Assembly (NCBI RefSeq): GCF_014529535.1
Contig: NW_023503374.1
Span: 8,363,685-8,427,684 of the forward strand
DNA length: 64,000 bases
Origin: Bradysia coprophila
Lineage: Eukaryota > Arthropoda > Insecta > Diptera > Sciaridae
Reading direction: 5' to 3'
Part shown: positions 37,546 to 50,003 of the stretch, piece after piece
How positions within the stretch are numbered: the first letter of the stretch is position 1
How the letters are laid out: every line of letters starts with the position of its first letter
The notes under the pieces: model-generated
What the model saw: the letters and a program-made list of their open reading frames with translations, nothing else
Database searches by the model: none
Told to the model about the DNA's origin: nothing
Made by a program: the position numbers and the translations under genes

Positions 37546-38577
37546 TATAATAACACATTGTTACAACGAGGTCAGAAATTGTAGATTAGCATAGATGGTA
37601 TTCGTCTTGCCAGCGTAAAATTGTGTTTCCTCCGCTCGTCCTCAGATTACACGGATACACAAATTTTAACGGGTCGTACCAGCAATAGTTGCGCAGAATT
37701 AAGGATTACTTACATTTTCTCGATTTAATTTCGGTAGTACCTGTTCAGAACGAATAACAAGTAACTCGAGAAAGCTCTAGAGAGACAAAAACGCAGAGAA
37801 ACTTCGCAAAGTTGCAGAAAGTAATTTTCTTCAAATGTAACAATTCCTCAGAATTAACGAAGCGCGCGAACTAAGGCACGTTGTTTTTAATTTGTAATAT
37901 CAGATGTCTGTAATGCTTTGCAATGGCCAGAATTGACCATTATCCTGGGTGATATTTTGCACGTTCGGCAGGCCTTAGGCACCAGTTTATGTACGATGAA
38001 TGGTAGTGTGGTGGGTGCCCCAGTATCTTAGAATCGATGATACAGGTTATAAGAAAGTAGATTTGAATTTACAGAGCTTGTGTGCATTTCGCGCCCCAAT
38101 CGTACATGAACACTACGCGCTCCAGACAGTCATGCAGAAGCTGATATATATGCTGCCTGTCTAGCACTTCTCCTTCTATCTTTTTTCTGCCCAAAAACGA
38201 ACTGTGTGCTCAATTTCAGGATCGGGCATAGCAGAATTTTTGGTTTCACCTTCGAAAGCGCAGTTTTTTTTTTTTAAGTGAAAACTGTGCTGTGCTTCGA
38301 AGTACCAGTGAAGAATTGCGGAGGAGACCAAAGAGAAAAAGAAATATTACGTCGGACAGGAACATATTATTTACAAGGCCGTTAACATCACCTTTTAGCG
38401 GCCAGTTCGAGAAAGAGTGCAGTGAATTAACAAAATCAAGAAAGTTTGAAAAATTTTAGCAAAAGGATTAACCGAAGTTTGTGTTGTCAGAGAAAAATAC
38501 TGATTAAACCGTGGATTACACTAAAGTCAAATATAATAATTACAAATACTATGTCATATCGGTACAGTGAAAAAAAA

Positions 38578-39664
38578 CCTCTCCACGAGAAATAGTGGAA
38601 AAAATCTGAATCTAAATGAAACTAAACGATTGCAATTGGGCGATTCAATTTCTTACCTTTTATTCATTTATCCATTGATAGATTTTCAATTTCGGCCATC
38701 ACTTATATTACAAATTCACTGTAATGTATTGCTCACTTTGAGACTGATCAATGAGATGGTTGATTGCGTAATAATGCTTCAACAAAAAAGTTCGACATAA
38801 ATTGTGATAAAAATATGAAAAAAATTCATATTTTCATCAAAATTTCTGAAAAAAAATTCATATTTTTATCGCAATTTATGACGAACTTTTTTGTTGAAGC
38901 ATTATTACGTAATCAACCATTTCATTTTTCAGTCTCAAAGGTAAGCAATACAAAGTATACTTTGGGAGGAGGTCATGCATATGCAGATACCCGGGATACA
39001 CACCACGTTACATACAAAAAATTGAGCCTTGAGCAATACATACAGTAATATACGTGATGGACCGAAACTGAAAATCTATCAAAGGATAAAAGGTACGAAA
39101 TTGAATTTCCCAATTGCTATCGTTTGGTTTCATTTAGATTCAGATTTTTTTCACTATTTCTCGTGGAGAGGTTGATCTGAATGATCTGAATCTAAATGAA
39201 ACCAAACGATTGCAATTGGGAGATTCAATTTCTTACCTTTTATCGATTGATAGATTTTTTAATTTCGGTCCATCACTTATGTTACAAATTTCGGTGGAGC
39301 GTATTGCTCATCCTTGAGACTGAAAATGAAATGGTTCAACATAATTATGCTTTTTCAAAAAAGTTCGACATAAATTGTGATAAAAATATGAATTTTTTTT
39401 TTCATAAATTTTGATGAAAATATGATTTTTTTTCATATTTTTATCGCAATTTATGTCGAACTTTTTTGTTGGACATAATTACGTAATCAACCATTTCATT
39501 TTTCAGTCTCAAAGTGAGCAATAAGTTACAGTGAATTTTGTAATATAAGTGATGGACCGAAATTGAAAATCTATCAATGGATAAAAGGTAAGAGAATGAA
39601 TGTCCCAATTGCAATCGTTTGGTTTCATTTAGATTCAGATTTTTTCATTATTTCTCGTGGAGAG
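38578..39664. repeat. Tandem foldback pair, copy C
   Basis: Same two palindromes as 18041-19131 (here about 38578-39171 and 39180-39664), differing mainly in homopolymer lengths. The B/C junction is 28 bases to the left of the first arm. Confidence 0.85.
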
Positions 39665-39913
39665 TTTTTTTTCGTCCATTTGGTTGACTTTATTTTAAAT
39701 CGATTTAATTTCACAATCATAAATTGCATTTTGCCACACTTTATATTTGTTTGATCAAATGTGCACAAAAATGTCCGGCGAATCTAATTCGTCAAATTCG
39801 TGGTAACAAACAATTTTTTCTAATTTAGAGACTGAAATTCAAAGGTTTTAGCGAAAATTATTTTTTATTTTTTTCAGTTGAAAACATTTTTCACTCCAAA
39901 TATGAGTTTACTT

Positions 39914-40234
39914 TCATCCGAATCTTCTGTTTGTCACCAAAATTTGCTCAAGTCCATTCTCCTCTGATCTTCATTCTCCTCTTCTTCGTTCTCATCTTCT
40001 TCATTTTCTTCCTCTTCAGTATCTTCTCCTTCATTATCTTCTCCTTCATCCTCTTCTTCATCCTCCACCTCTTGCTCCTGGTCATTTTGTGTTAAAAAGT
40101 CATCGAAATCGGAATCGTCGGAATCATTCTGAAATATGAACGTTCCAATGAAACGAAATGAAACGAAATTAAATGAAAATATCTATAACTTACTAGCATT
40201 CCCATGCACCATACAAAGGAGCCATCATTGTTCT
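39914..40234 (-). CDS. 3' exons of an unrecognised acidic protein, copy C
   Basis: The exon beginning NDSDDSDFDDFL runs 40128-39914, with the 39-nt exon just upstream. It has a CT insertion relative to copy A (TCTCCTCTGATC), so the last 13 or so residues read in a different frame. Which version is right cannot be told from the sequence. Confidence 0.3.
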
Positions 40235-42044
40235 ATTGACAGTAAAAAATTATTCAATTAAAAGAAGATCCTGCTGGTTGAAAAAATTATCAAATATTGG
40301 GACTTCAGTTATCTTAATAACGTTAACCAGACCTCACACTCAAAAATAGCATGAAATAAAGAATTTAGCAAGAAATAAGAAGAAGGAGAAAATAAGGAAT
40401 TTTTGGGGTCAGAAGTAGGATTTGTAAATTCAATGTAAATTGTAAATAAAGCAAATATTTGAAATCGACTCCAAACGAAAAACATTTTTTAGTTTGTTTT
40501 CACGTAAAGGATTTGTAAGCAATGTCTGACTGAATTAATTAATTCAAAAGTAGCTGGGTGTAGACCTTTTTCTGTGGTCTACCACCAATAAGCAGGAGAC
40601 GTTCGTATTACACTCCCAAAATTTCAGCTGCTAAACATAATTTAGTTACTATATCGATCATAGTAAAATATATATTATATCTATACATCCCGAATGGGCA
40701 GATTATTGCATTCTATCCAGCCCATGGAAAAATTGCAATCGAGTTGCATTTAGTGCAACTAAAGCTCGGATCAGGAACCCGTACAAGCGAATATAAAAAT
40801 ATTCAATTTAGTGTCAACTTACAATGTCGAGCTACATCCATCGGAAGAATTGGCACATTTATTCCAACAAAACTTAAATTGAAACGTTTTAATTTGATAT
40901 TCCATCGATAGAGGACCTCTATTAGAGGTCAGGCTTAGAGATCTGAATATTTTTGACCTGACTTGAATTAACACTGAACCTGAAGACAGCCATCAGGTAC
41001 ATCAGGTTCAACCAGTCAGGTCCATTTTAAGGTTTGTATGAAAAATTGTATATAACCCGTATTGGTTTTGATAGCTGTTAGATTTTCGTCTTTTCGAAAC
41101 TTGTACCTTTTGCCATTTCATGTACACTTCATCCGAAACCGAAGTAAAAGAAGAAAATATTAAATAATCGGGTTATGCAATCTTCATCTCTTTTGTTTGA
41201 TAGAGATCGGGTAAAAATAAGGACAAAAAGGAAAGTTAATAAAGGTAACGAGGACAAAAATAAGGAAATTAAGGAAAATAAGTAGTAGTGCGAGCCTGAC
41301 GTTAACAAATTCAATTTTTATTATTCTAAATGCTAAGTTGTACTAAGTACTTACTACTTTTAAAATGAACGGTTTGTTTTCGTTATTTTTGTTATTTTGT
41401 TCCATTGCTGCAACGAATAATGTAGCGAATACAGGCGGATACGAAAAGTAAAAGGGCGATTTTTGGCAACATCAAAGAGATTGCTTTGGTTTTACATGAT
41501 TTTAGAATGATTGAATTTGAGAACAATAGTACATTACCATACCAGTTAGGAATTTGATTATCTCGTATCCAGATGAGTAAAAGAATCCGAGGGCGTCAGC
41601 CCGAGGTACTTTTGCTCATCGTGATACGAGATAACAAATTCCTTCACGTGTATTGTATGACGTTTTACTTTACGAGCGAAGGAAAGGGTTTTCACTAGTG
41701 AGCGAAAGGCCGCATTCCTCACTAGTAAGTAAACGATTGTTACTAACTATAGGAAAGATAGACAGTGTCTACTTTACATTGATCAATTAGAAGGTAAAAG
41801 GCGAATCAACTATTTTATCCGTACGGGTATCTCCGAATCCTTATTATTAGATAAAATGTCGGTAAATTATTTCAAGTGAGATGGCAGTCTACTCGCCTTT
41901 GTAGATTTTTTTTAGTTCATCGAAGTCAGGAGCTGTTGAAGGCTTTAGTTACGTTGCAGTTAATTACAGGCACATTGAAACAACAAAGTTCTCCAAAATG
42001 TACAATATTTTATTCAAAGATTTTTTTTACAATTAAACAATTAA

Positions 42045-45000
42045 CTATGGTGGATTGTGGATTTGGCCATATTTGCCAATACTTTTTTTTTTAGCTGCAT
42101 CAAAAGCTTTATGATAAATTGCATGGCTATTCTCAGCACTTGTAAGAGTTTTTTGCGCAAATATCATTTACTTCTTTTCTGAACATATCCAGATTGAGTT
42201 TAACAGTAGTTTTTTTTATTTCTTCGGAAACATCTTCGGAATGTTCCGGACAGCCCAGTCCTACGGAGTTCATTACTTTTAAAGATGCACAGTTTTCGTG
42301 ATAGAAATTTTCTTGGCAAATAAACGGCAATAGAGTTCGAATTTTTTTAAATAACAACTTAAAGCTAGACATGAATAGTAAGGTCGGATAAGTAAAAATC
42401 TGATTTTCCGTATCTGATGTTATTTCGCATTGCTTAAAAATGCCATGCTGAGCGAGCGGACAGTAAGCTTCCAAAGTATTTTTGCATGCCTCACATTTGG
42501 TTGAAAGCAAAACATTTTTAACACATTAGCAGACTCAAAAACGAAAGCATTTTCTTCAAGAACGTTCAAATCAGATTCTTCTTCATTGTCAACATCCAGC
42601 TCAATTGTGTTTTCATCGGGGTCGGCTTCATCCACATTTTCTTGGCAATCCATATCATACAAGTCATATAAGTCTTGTAAAAGAGCGAAACCTTTATCAT
42701 CTTGACAATTTGATCGCATTGAATGTTTGGCTGTAAGATTGTTCACGATTAGACTGGTAAAAGCTGATCGGAATTGAAAGGCCATCGGCTGTTTTTTAGT
42801 GTGACAAGCTGACTTTATGTTACCGAAAAAATTTTCCAATCCATCTGGTTCATTCGTCTCAGTGAGACTGACTTTAATCCCTAATAAAATGAAAATGTTT
42901 ATTAGGGGCTGTTCGTAAAATACGTTTCGTTAAATTGGTTATCTTTGAATCTCCTCTACTTGTCACACTAAAATTACACCACTCAACTCCTTTCCTCAGA
43001 CTTGTGAAGTGACATAAATACAAATACAAATTACTAAAACGAAACTAATAAAACTAATATAAATTAAGATTGGAGCATGCTAGAAACGAGCCGTTCTTTC
43101 ACCTAAACTAAGGAGCAAAACTGTATGTATTCATTCGATTGATAAAATATCGATTATTTCCTTAAAATCGATTATCGATATTTTCATAAAATCAATATCA
43201 ATCGAATGTTTTATCGATCGTACTGATAATCGGTAAATATCGACCGATAATCGGTAAATATCGACTGATAAATCGATAAATAGTGACTGATAATTCGATT
43301 ATCAATCGATATTTATCGATAAAACAGTCGATTAATACAGTATCGATTATTTGGAAATTTTATCATCGACTGATGTGTTAAGAGGCTCCGAGCGTACGCT
43401 GAAATTGTAGCCTACATGCACACATTTCGTAAAACCTACGTCCACGAAAGAATGGGGATGAGTATGCAAAAGCAGCTCAGAAACTACTTAGAAAAAACAT
43501 TTTTGTGCCGGAACAAAACAATATACCTATTGCCAAGCATTTCTTGGTTAGTTCCATGTAACCTTTGACTGTTGAAATTGTTTCTTCAGCACAGAGCTAT
43601 TGTTGTTGAATTTCAGCGTGCTTTTATCAACAAATTCATTTTTTCAAGAGTTGAAATGGCATATTCCAGAACCTGAATTGTTTTTCTTTGTTTTTATATT
43701 ATCGCACTGCGCAGTGGATTAACACTTCGCTTTCCGGCGCCATTCAAACTGTCAATAGGTTGTTGAAAAATACTAGAATATGTCCAGTTCCACCAAAATC
43801 TCTAGGCAACTGTTTTTGTTTTGAGCAATACAACATAAGGTTACCGAAAGTATTGCTAAAAATTTGTGCTGCCACAGAAACCTTATTTTGAGGGCTTTGG
43901 GATCAATGTGTTCTGGTGTAATTTTACGAAGAAGACGAGTAGTGCTGCTGATGTTAATATTGTAAAAGTCTCTGATATCATCCAGCTTGCATAATTGGCA
44001 TCACTTTCAACTTGAATTTCTTCCGTTTCGTTCAAGGAGTTATAGTCCCACACATCAGATACAAAGTGCTTTAAATTCTTTGAATAAAGGTTGTTGCGTA
44101 GAACTTTGAGAATGTGAGGCGGGTCGAAGCATGAATGATAATATTGCTTGCACAGTATACGATAACAGTTGACCATTTTGTTTAACATTACGTAAATTCG
44201 GATACGCAAGCAAATTCACTGCTGATGCATTTGTTCCCGTTTGATCACAGACAGATCCAATTATTTTCATTCCTGAAACAAAATGAATGCTGCATAAGCA
44301 AAGATATAAATACATTTTTTATAGTAAAGGGCCATTCATAAATTACGCACGCTCTTAATGGGGTTTGATAAAAGCGTACTCTTCATACATTGTTGAAATT
44401 TTCTCCAGACCTTTTGGCGAGCAAGGGGGAGAGGGGTCTGAAAATTCAAATTTAGCGCGTGCGCATTTGTGAATTCAAGTGACAAATAAAGTTCTAAATT
44501 GTACATTTAGAAATATATATTAGGTCAAGAATACGTAATGCCAACAGAGTGGCAGCCTCATTAAGTTACGTGCGACCGAAATATTAGATTGTAATCAATC
44601 GCGGGTAGATTATTAAGATCACCGGTAGGTTATTTTCGTTTGCCGGTAGATTATAATCAATTGCCGGTAGATTATAATCAATCGCCGGTAGATTATTAAG
44701 ATCGCCGGTAGGTTATTTTCGTTCGCCGGTAGATTATAATCAATCGCCGGTAGATTATTAACATCGCGGTAGGCTATTTTCGTTCGCCGGTAGATTATAA
44801 TCAATCGCCGGTAGATTATTAAGATCGCCGGTAGGCTATTTTTGTTCGCCTGTAGATTATTTAGATCGCCAGTAGGCGATTTTCGTTCGCGGTAGATTAT
44901 AATCAATCGCCGGTATATTATTAAAATCGCCGGTAGGTTATTTTCGTTCGCCGGTAGATTATAATCAATCGCCGGTAGATTATTAAAATCGCCGGTAGGC

Positions 45001-47755
45001 TATTTTCGTTCGCCGGTAGATTATAATCAATCGCTGGTAGATTATTAAGTTCGCCGGTAGGCTATTTTCGTTCGCCTGTAGATTATAATCAATCGCCGAT
45101 AGATTATTAAGTTCGCCGGTAGGCTATTTTCGTTCGCCGGTAGATTATAATCAATCGCCGATAGATTATTAAGATCGCCGGTAGGCTATTTTCGTTCGCC
45201 GGTAGATTATAATCAATCGCCGATAGATTATTAAGTCGCGGTAGGCTATTTTCGTTCGCGGTAGATTATAATCAATCGCCGATAGATTATTAAGATCGCC
45301 GGTAGGCTATTTTGTTCGCCGGTAGATTATAATCAATCGCCGGTAGATTATAATCAATCGCCGGTAGATTATAAGATCGCCGATAGGTTATTTTCGTTCG
45401 CCGGTAGATTATAATCAATCGCTGGTTGATTATTAAGTTCGCCGGTTAGGCTATTTTCGTTCGCCGGTAGATTATAATCAATCGCGGGTAGATTATTAAG
45501 TTCGCCGGTAGGCTATTTTCGTTCGCCGGTAGATTATAATCAATCGCCGGTAGATTATTAAGATCGCTGATAGGTTATTTTCGTTCGCCGGTAGATTATA
45601 ATCAATCGCCGATAGATTATTAAGATCGCCGGTAGGTTATTTTCGTTCGCCGGTAGATTATAATCAATCGCGGGTAGATTATTAAGTTCGCCTGTAGGCT
45701 ATTTTCGTTCGCCGGTAGATTATAATCAATCGCCGGTAGATTATTAACATCGCCGGTAGGTTATTTTCGTTCGCCGGTAGATTATAATCAATCGCCGGTA
45801 GATTATTAACATCGCCGGTAGGCTATTTTCGTTCGATTGTAGATTATAATATTATAATATTATGTACTGATGAGGCGTGATACGTTAGATTTTTAAAAAG
45901 ATTTAATAATCATATTCAAACACAGCCTTATATTTTATGAGACAAAAGTCGTTTCGGAAGTAAATTGAATTCAATGATTCAAAAGAGTAAAAACGAAAGA
46001 AAAGAGTATATAAAAATCATGAATATCATACCTGCGTTGAGAACCTTGGAAGTAACCAGTTCAATCAATTCAGACAATTGTATAGCGCTCAGGTTAGCGG
46101 TGAAAAAATAAGCAACTGGTTGTTTGTACGCCAATGTCACTCCTCTTATCATGAATACGAGAGCGTGTGTTGCAAACTCTGGAATTGGAACATTCCCTAA
46201 ATCCACAAAGCCATCCATGGCATCATTTGCATCGCAAAGATTTAAATGTGTTGTTACGGCCATTTCGTCCCACCCTATTGTACAATATTTGTCCAAATCG
46301 TCCATCTGCGTCGCCTTCAGTTTTAAAAATTCAAATAACTTCGGATTCAGGCCTGTTTTTAGCTGCAAAAGTGCCGAATGACGATTTAACGTTCTTTTGC
46401 TAGGCAGCGAGAACAATTGCGAGAGAAATCTGTAACACTTCGGACCGTGTTTATATGCGGCCAACAGCATACACTTCTCTTCTTTTGTATAGCTTTGGAC
46501 CATGATTTTTACGGCCAGAATTCCTTAGTTGCATGGTGAAGAACGTCATTTGTTCCTTAGTGAATTTTGTCGAAAGGTACCTAATAACTTTGTCGTTTGT
46601 CAGGTTTTTCGTATCTTTCAATTTGTTTTGTAGAACTTGAATTCTGGCCTTGTTATACCGAAGCTGACGATGCACATTCACTTCCTATAACAAAGTAATG
46701 TATTTGATGATCTGATCATACAACAATAAAATTTTGTTACCTTCTTTCGCTTGATCTTCGGCGAAGATGGTTGATCATTTGCAGCGGGCAAAGACTGTTG
46801 ATCTTTTGCAGCGGGCAAAGATTGGTGATCATTTGCAGCTGGCGAAGATTGCTGGTCATTTGTAGTTGACAAAGATTGATGGCCATTTGTAGATGACGAA
46901 GATTGTTGTGAATGCGAATTAGTCGATGGTTCAAATATCATTTCTTGATCTTCGTTTTCTAATTGTAGATTGATCTGTTCCTTGAAACGATAATTTTTTT
47001 TGTCATTTATCAAAATTTAAAGAAACAAGTGGAGACGTAGCACACGCTGCGACGTTAGTTCCGTGCGACCCGGAAACCTATTTAGTGCGTCTCTGATCAT
47101 GATGCTTCCATAACCCTATTGCAGAGTTAACATTATTGCACACGTAGCCCAAGTGCGGCATGTGCAATTTTACTGAAAGTGTTCATCTTTAAAATTGCAC
47201 ATAGCGCAGTTACGAAAGCCCGTACGAAGTACCTCTCAAATAAAATAAAAATTTACGATTTCAAAAGTGAATTAGAAAACTTGAAGTTCTAGAACTGGGA
47301 ATGTGGTGGACCAAGTCCACCACCTCAATTACCTTAAAAGTCCAGGAGGGGACTTAAAGTCAAAAGATAAATTTTAGAAAATAACGAAACGAATAAATAG
47401 GTAAGTCTAATGTTAAGATCGCACGGACGTATGGATAATTTATTACCTGTTGCTGAGCAATTGACAACTTAATGTAACTATGCTCTTCGTAGACAGAGCA
47501 TTCTTCTGGTACAAGAAGAGTAGGAACTGCGCTTTTCTTCAGTCGTCTGTTAATGTTATAGCCTTTGAGGTAGTCCTCATTCTTGAAATGTTTTTCGCAT
47601 AAGCGGTAATGAGAATTCGCCAATTTTTTTGAATCTAAATTGCGTCTCTTCGATACATTCTGCCATTTCATACACATTTCGTAGTTTTTGGGAAACTTGT
47701 GGAAACCGAATCTCCCCCTGTTCGTACACCCTGGCATGTAGCACCGCAAAACCAT
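42045..47755 (-). CDS. P-superfamily transposase, copy C, five exons
   Basis: Exons: 47447-47755, 46741-46980, 46032-46684, 43527-44272 and about 42045-42880. Exon 1 is intact here and gives the complete THAP domain: C5, C10, W31, C53 and H56, with FHKFP at 18-22 and the basic SKRRNL block. Exon 2 is also intact, with repeated NDQQS/NDHQS units and a basic SPKIKRKK end before the splice donor. Exon 3 has one extra base, exon 4 lacks 10 bases in several places, and exon 5 has several deletions, all absent from copy A. Reading exons 1-2 from C and 3-5 from A gives one open frame with consistent splice phases. Confidence 0.85.
43130..43380. repeat. ATCGAT-rich degenerate repeat in intron 4, copy C
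   Basis: Essentially identical to 22610-22860. Lies between transposase exons 4 and 5. Confidence 0.6.
44580..45850. repeat. 62-bp minisatellite, copy C
   Basis: The same unit order as copy A, including the aberrant units, with a handful of single-base deletions (CGCGGTAG for CGCCGGTAG). Preserved unit-by-unit variants argue that A and C are the same array and not independently evolving duplicates, since minisatellites change copy number quickly. Confidence 0.95.
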
Positions 47756-49458
47756 CTATATAATAACACATTTTTACAACCAGGTCAGAACATTGTAATT
47801 AGCTAGATGTATTCGTCTGCCAGCTAAAATTTGTTTCCTCCGCTCGTCCTCAGATTACACGGAATACACAAATTTTAACGGTCGTACCGCCAAATAGTTG
47901 CGAAGAAGTTAAGGATACTTACATTTTCTCGATTTAATTTCGGTGAGACCTTTCAGACGAATAATACAAGTAACTCAGAAGAAGCCTAGAGAGACAAAAA
48001 CGCAGAGAACTTCGCAAAGTTGCAGAAAGTAAATTTTCTTCAAATGTAACAATTCCTCAAGAATTTAACGAACGCAGCGAACTAAGGCTACTTGTTTTTA
48101 GATTGTAATATCAGATTCTGTAATGCTTTTGCAATGCCAAATTGACCATTCTGGGTGATATTTTGGCACGTTCGGCACCTTAGGCACTCAGTTTAATGTA
48201 AATGAATGTAAGTGTGTGGTCCCCAGATTTAGAATCGATCGATACAGGTTATAAGAAAGTGATTTGAATTTACAGAGGCTTGTGTGCATTTGCGCCACAA
48301 TCGTCATGAAAACTACGGCTACAACAGTCATGCAAACGCTGTTATATATGCTGCCTGTCTAGCACTTCTCCTTCTACTCTTTTCTTCTGCCAAAAAACGA
48401 ACTGTGTGCATCAAATTTCAGAATCGGGCATAGCAGAATTGTTGGTTTCACTTCGAACAGCCAGTTTTTTTTTTTAAGTGAAAACATTTGCTGTGCTTCA
48501 AGTACCCAGTGAAGATTGCCGAGAGAGCCAAAGAAAAAGAAATTTACATCTACTCGGACAGCAAACATATTATTACAGCGTTAACATCACCTTTTACGGC
48601 CAAGTTCGAGAAAGAGTGCAGTGATTAACAAAATCAAGAAAGTTTGAAAAATTTTTAGCAAAAAGGATACCAAGTTTGTGTGTCAGCAGAAAATACTGAT
48701 TATACCGTGGATTACACTAAGTCAAATATAATATTTACAAATACTGTTTCTATAAAAATCATATACGTATTGTTCCCCATTACAGACACTCCTGTACAAA
48801 CGTTCCCTCTTACAAATTTTTATGTATAATTTTATTTATATTACACATAGTCTTACACACAGCGAATCTACAATCTATTGTTGTTAATAGAAAATGAATA
48901 CGTTAATAGTAGATTATTGATTTTTATGCAGATATAGATTATTAATTAAAGAATTGACGATAGTTTCTAAGCTAAAATTTACTTCTGTACGAGTGGTGAA
49001 TCACGTTCCACGGACTATTTGTTGCAGAAATTATCAACAATTGCAATTCAAAGACGCGATGCAGTATGCATTTTAGCAACGAAGAAACAGGGTGAATGAA
49101 TTTCGTTATATGGAAAATGTTTTTGAAAAGATCGTTTTTACTGGCTTCGTCTTGTGAGCAGTATTTTTTCCCACTCCTTACAAATAAATTTTAAGAATCA
49201 AATGGTAATTTTATTTAGTTCCGGTTATTATTGGCATGTTTGAGGATATGAGATGTTGGTTACTTGAATTTAGAATTAAGTTTTCTAACTCTAATAAATA
49301 AATAAATAGATAAAAATAAAGATTTTGAATTTCATGCTTGGCGTTCACTACTAGTTTCATGTCTTTCTGGTGTATGATTTTTTCTATCTCAGGGTGCTTT
49401 GAAATTCAAATGTTCATAAATTCCATTGATCTTATTTCATTTTATTGTAATCTTAAAA
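47756..49458. other. Region between the transposase and the RING gene, copy C
   Basis: Matches 27247-28952, including the minus-strand GTAAGTATCC donor that suggests a 5' untranslated exon for the transposase. No coding exon recognised. Confidence 0.4.
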
Positions 49459-49818
49459 ATGAATTCATCAGAATCTGGAGTCAAAAAGTGCACAATATGT
49501 GGCCAAACGGCCTGCAGAATGGAGCTAACGGTTTGTGGACACGTTTTCTGTAAAAACTGCATATGGCCCCACATACTGAAGTGCAAAAAATGTCCTTGTG
49601 GACGGGCTCAATCGATAGCTGAGTTGCAGTACATATACATGGGGAATGGGTGTCCGATTTGTTTGGAAACGAAATTCTCAGATCCAGTGGCAACCGTTTG
49701 TGGGCATTTATTTTGCCGTCAGTGTCTATTGCGCACATTATCAATAAATAATAAGTGCCCTATCTGTCTTCAGGCAATGGATAATCGACATTTCAATACT
49801 GTGTATCAAATGAAATAA
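49459..49818 (+). CDS. Small double-RING finger protein (119 aa)
   Basis: Single exon. RING 1 uses C11, C14, C26, H28, C31, C34, C42 and C45; it is short and ends in a CKKCPCG knot. RING 2 is canonical C3HC4: C65, C68, C81, H83, C86, C89, C100, C103, with CPICLE and CPICLQ at its ends. RING domains of this type usually recruit E2 enzymes and act as ubiquitin ligases, so that is the likely role. Two RINGs make up almost the whole protein, with no substrate-binding domain, which is unusual. An in-frame ATG at 49426 would add 11 residues, but the ATG at 49459 follows CTTAAAA and starts the polar N terminus. AATAAA overlaps the stop. The next gene, on the opposite strand, ends 186 bases away. Confidence 0.8.
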   Translation: MNSSESGVKKCTICGQTACRMELTVCGHVFCKNCIWPHILKCKKCPCGRAQSIAELQYIYMGNGCPICLETKFSDPVATVCGHLFCRQCLLRTLSINNKCPICLQAMDNRHFNTVYQMK

Positions 49819-50003
49819 ATGCTTAATTTTATCAGCAAAATGTATCATTGTAGATCTTGTAGAATTTTTAGTAGTAGTAATTCTTAATGAAAAAGACTGT
49901 ACAAATATAGTTCTCTAATTATATTCACTTCAACTATCTAAACAAACTATCTAAAATTGGGCGATTGAATGTATACAATGTATTGATAAAATCAGAATCG
50001 AAG

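Larger units (their letters stand above)
30727..38550. repeat. Copy B of the locus: indel-rich partial copy
   Basis: Corresponds to 20513-28237 of copy A in the same order but lacks both ends of the locus. Differences are mostly one- and two-base insertions and deletions spread evenly through exons, introns and minisatellite, often at homopolymers or as doubled bases. Substitutions are fewer. That pattern is expected of an uncorrected long read, not of mutation under selection or neutral decay. Junctions: CTTACAAAT to ATAACCCG on the left, and TACAAATACT to ATGTCATATCGG on the right. Confidence 0.9.

Noticed and set aside
44619..44906. 95-codon ORF in the minisatellite (repeated IIIYRR peptides)
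   Set aside because: It is the tandem repeat read as protein, inside an intron and interrupted after a few units.
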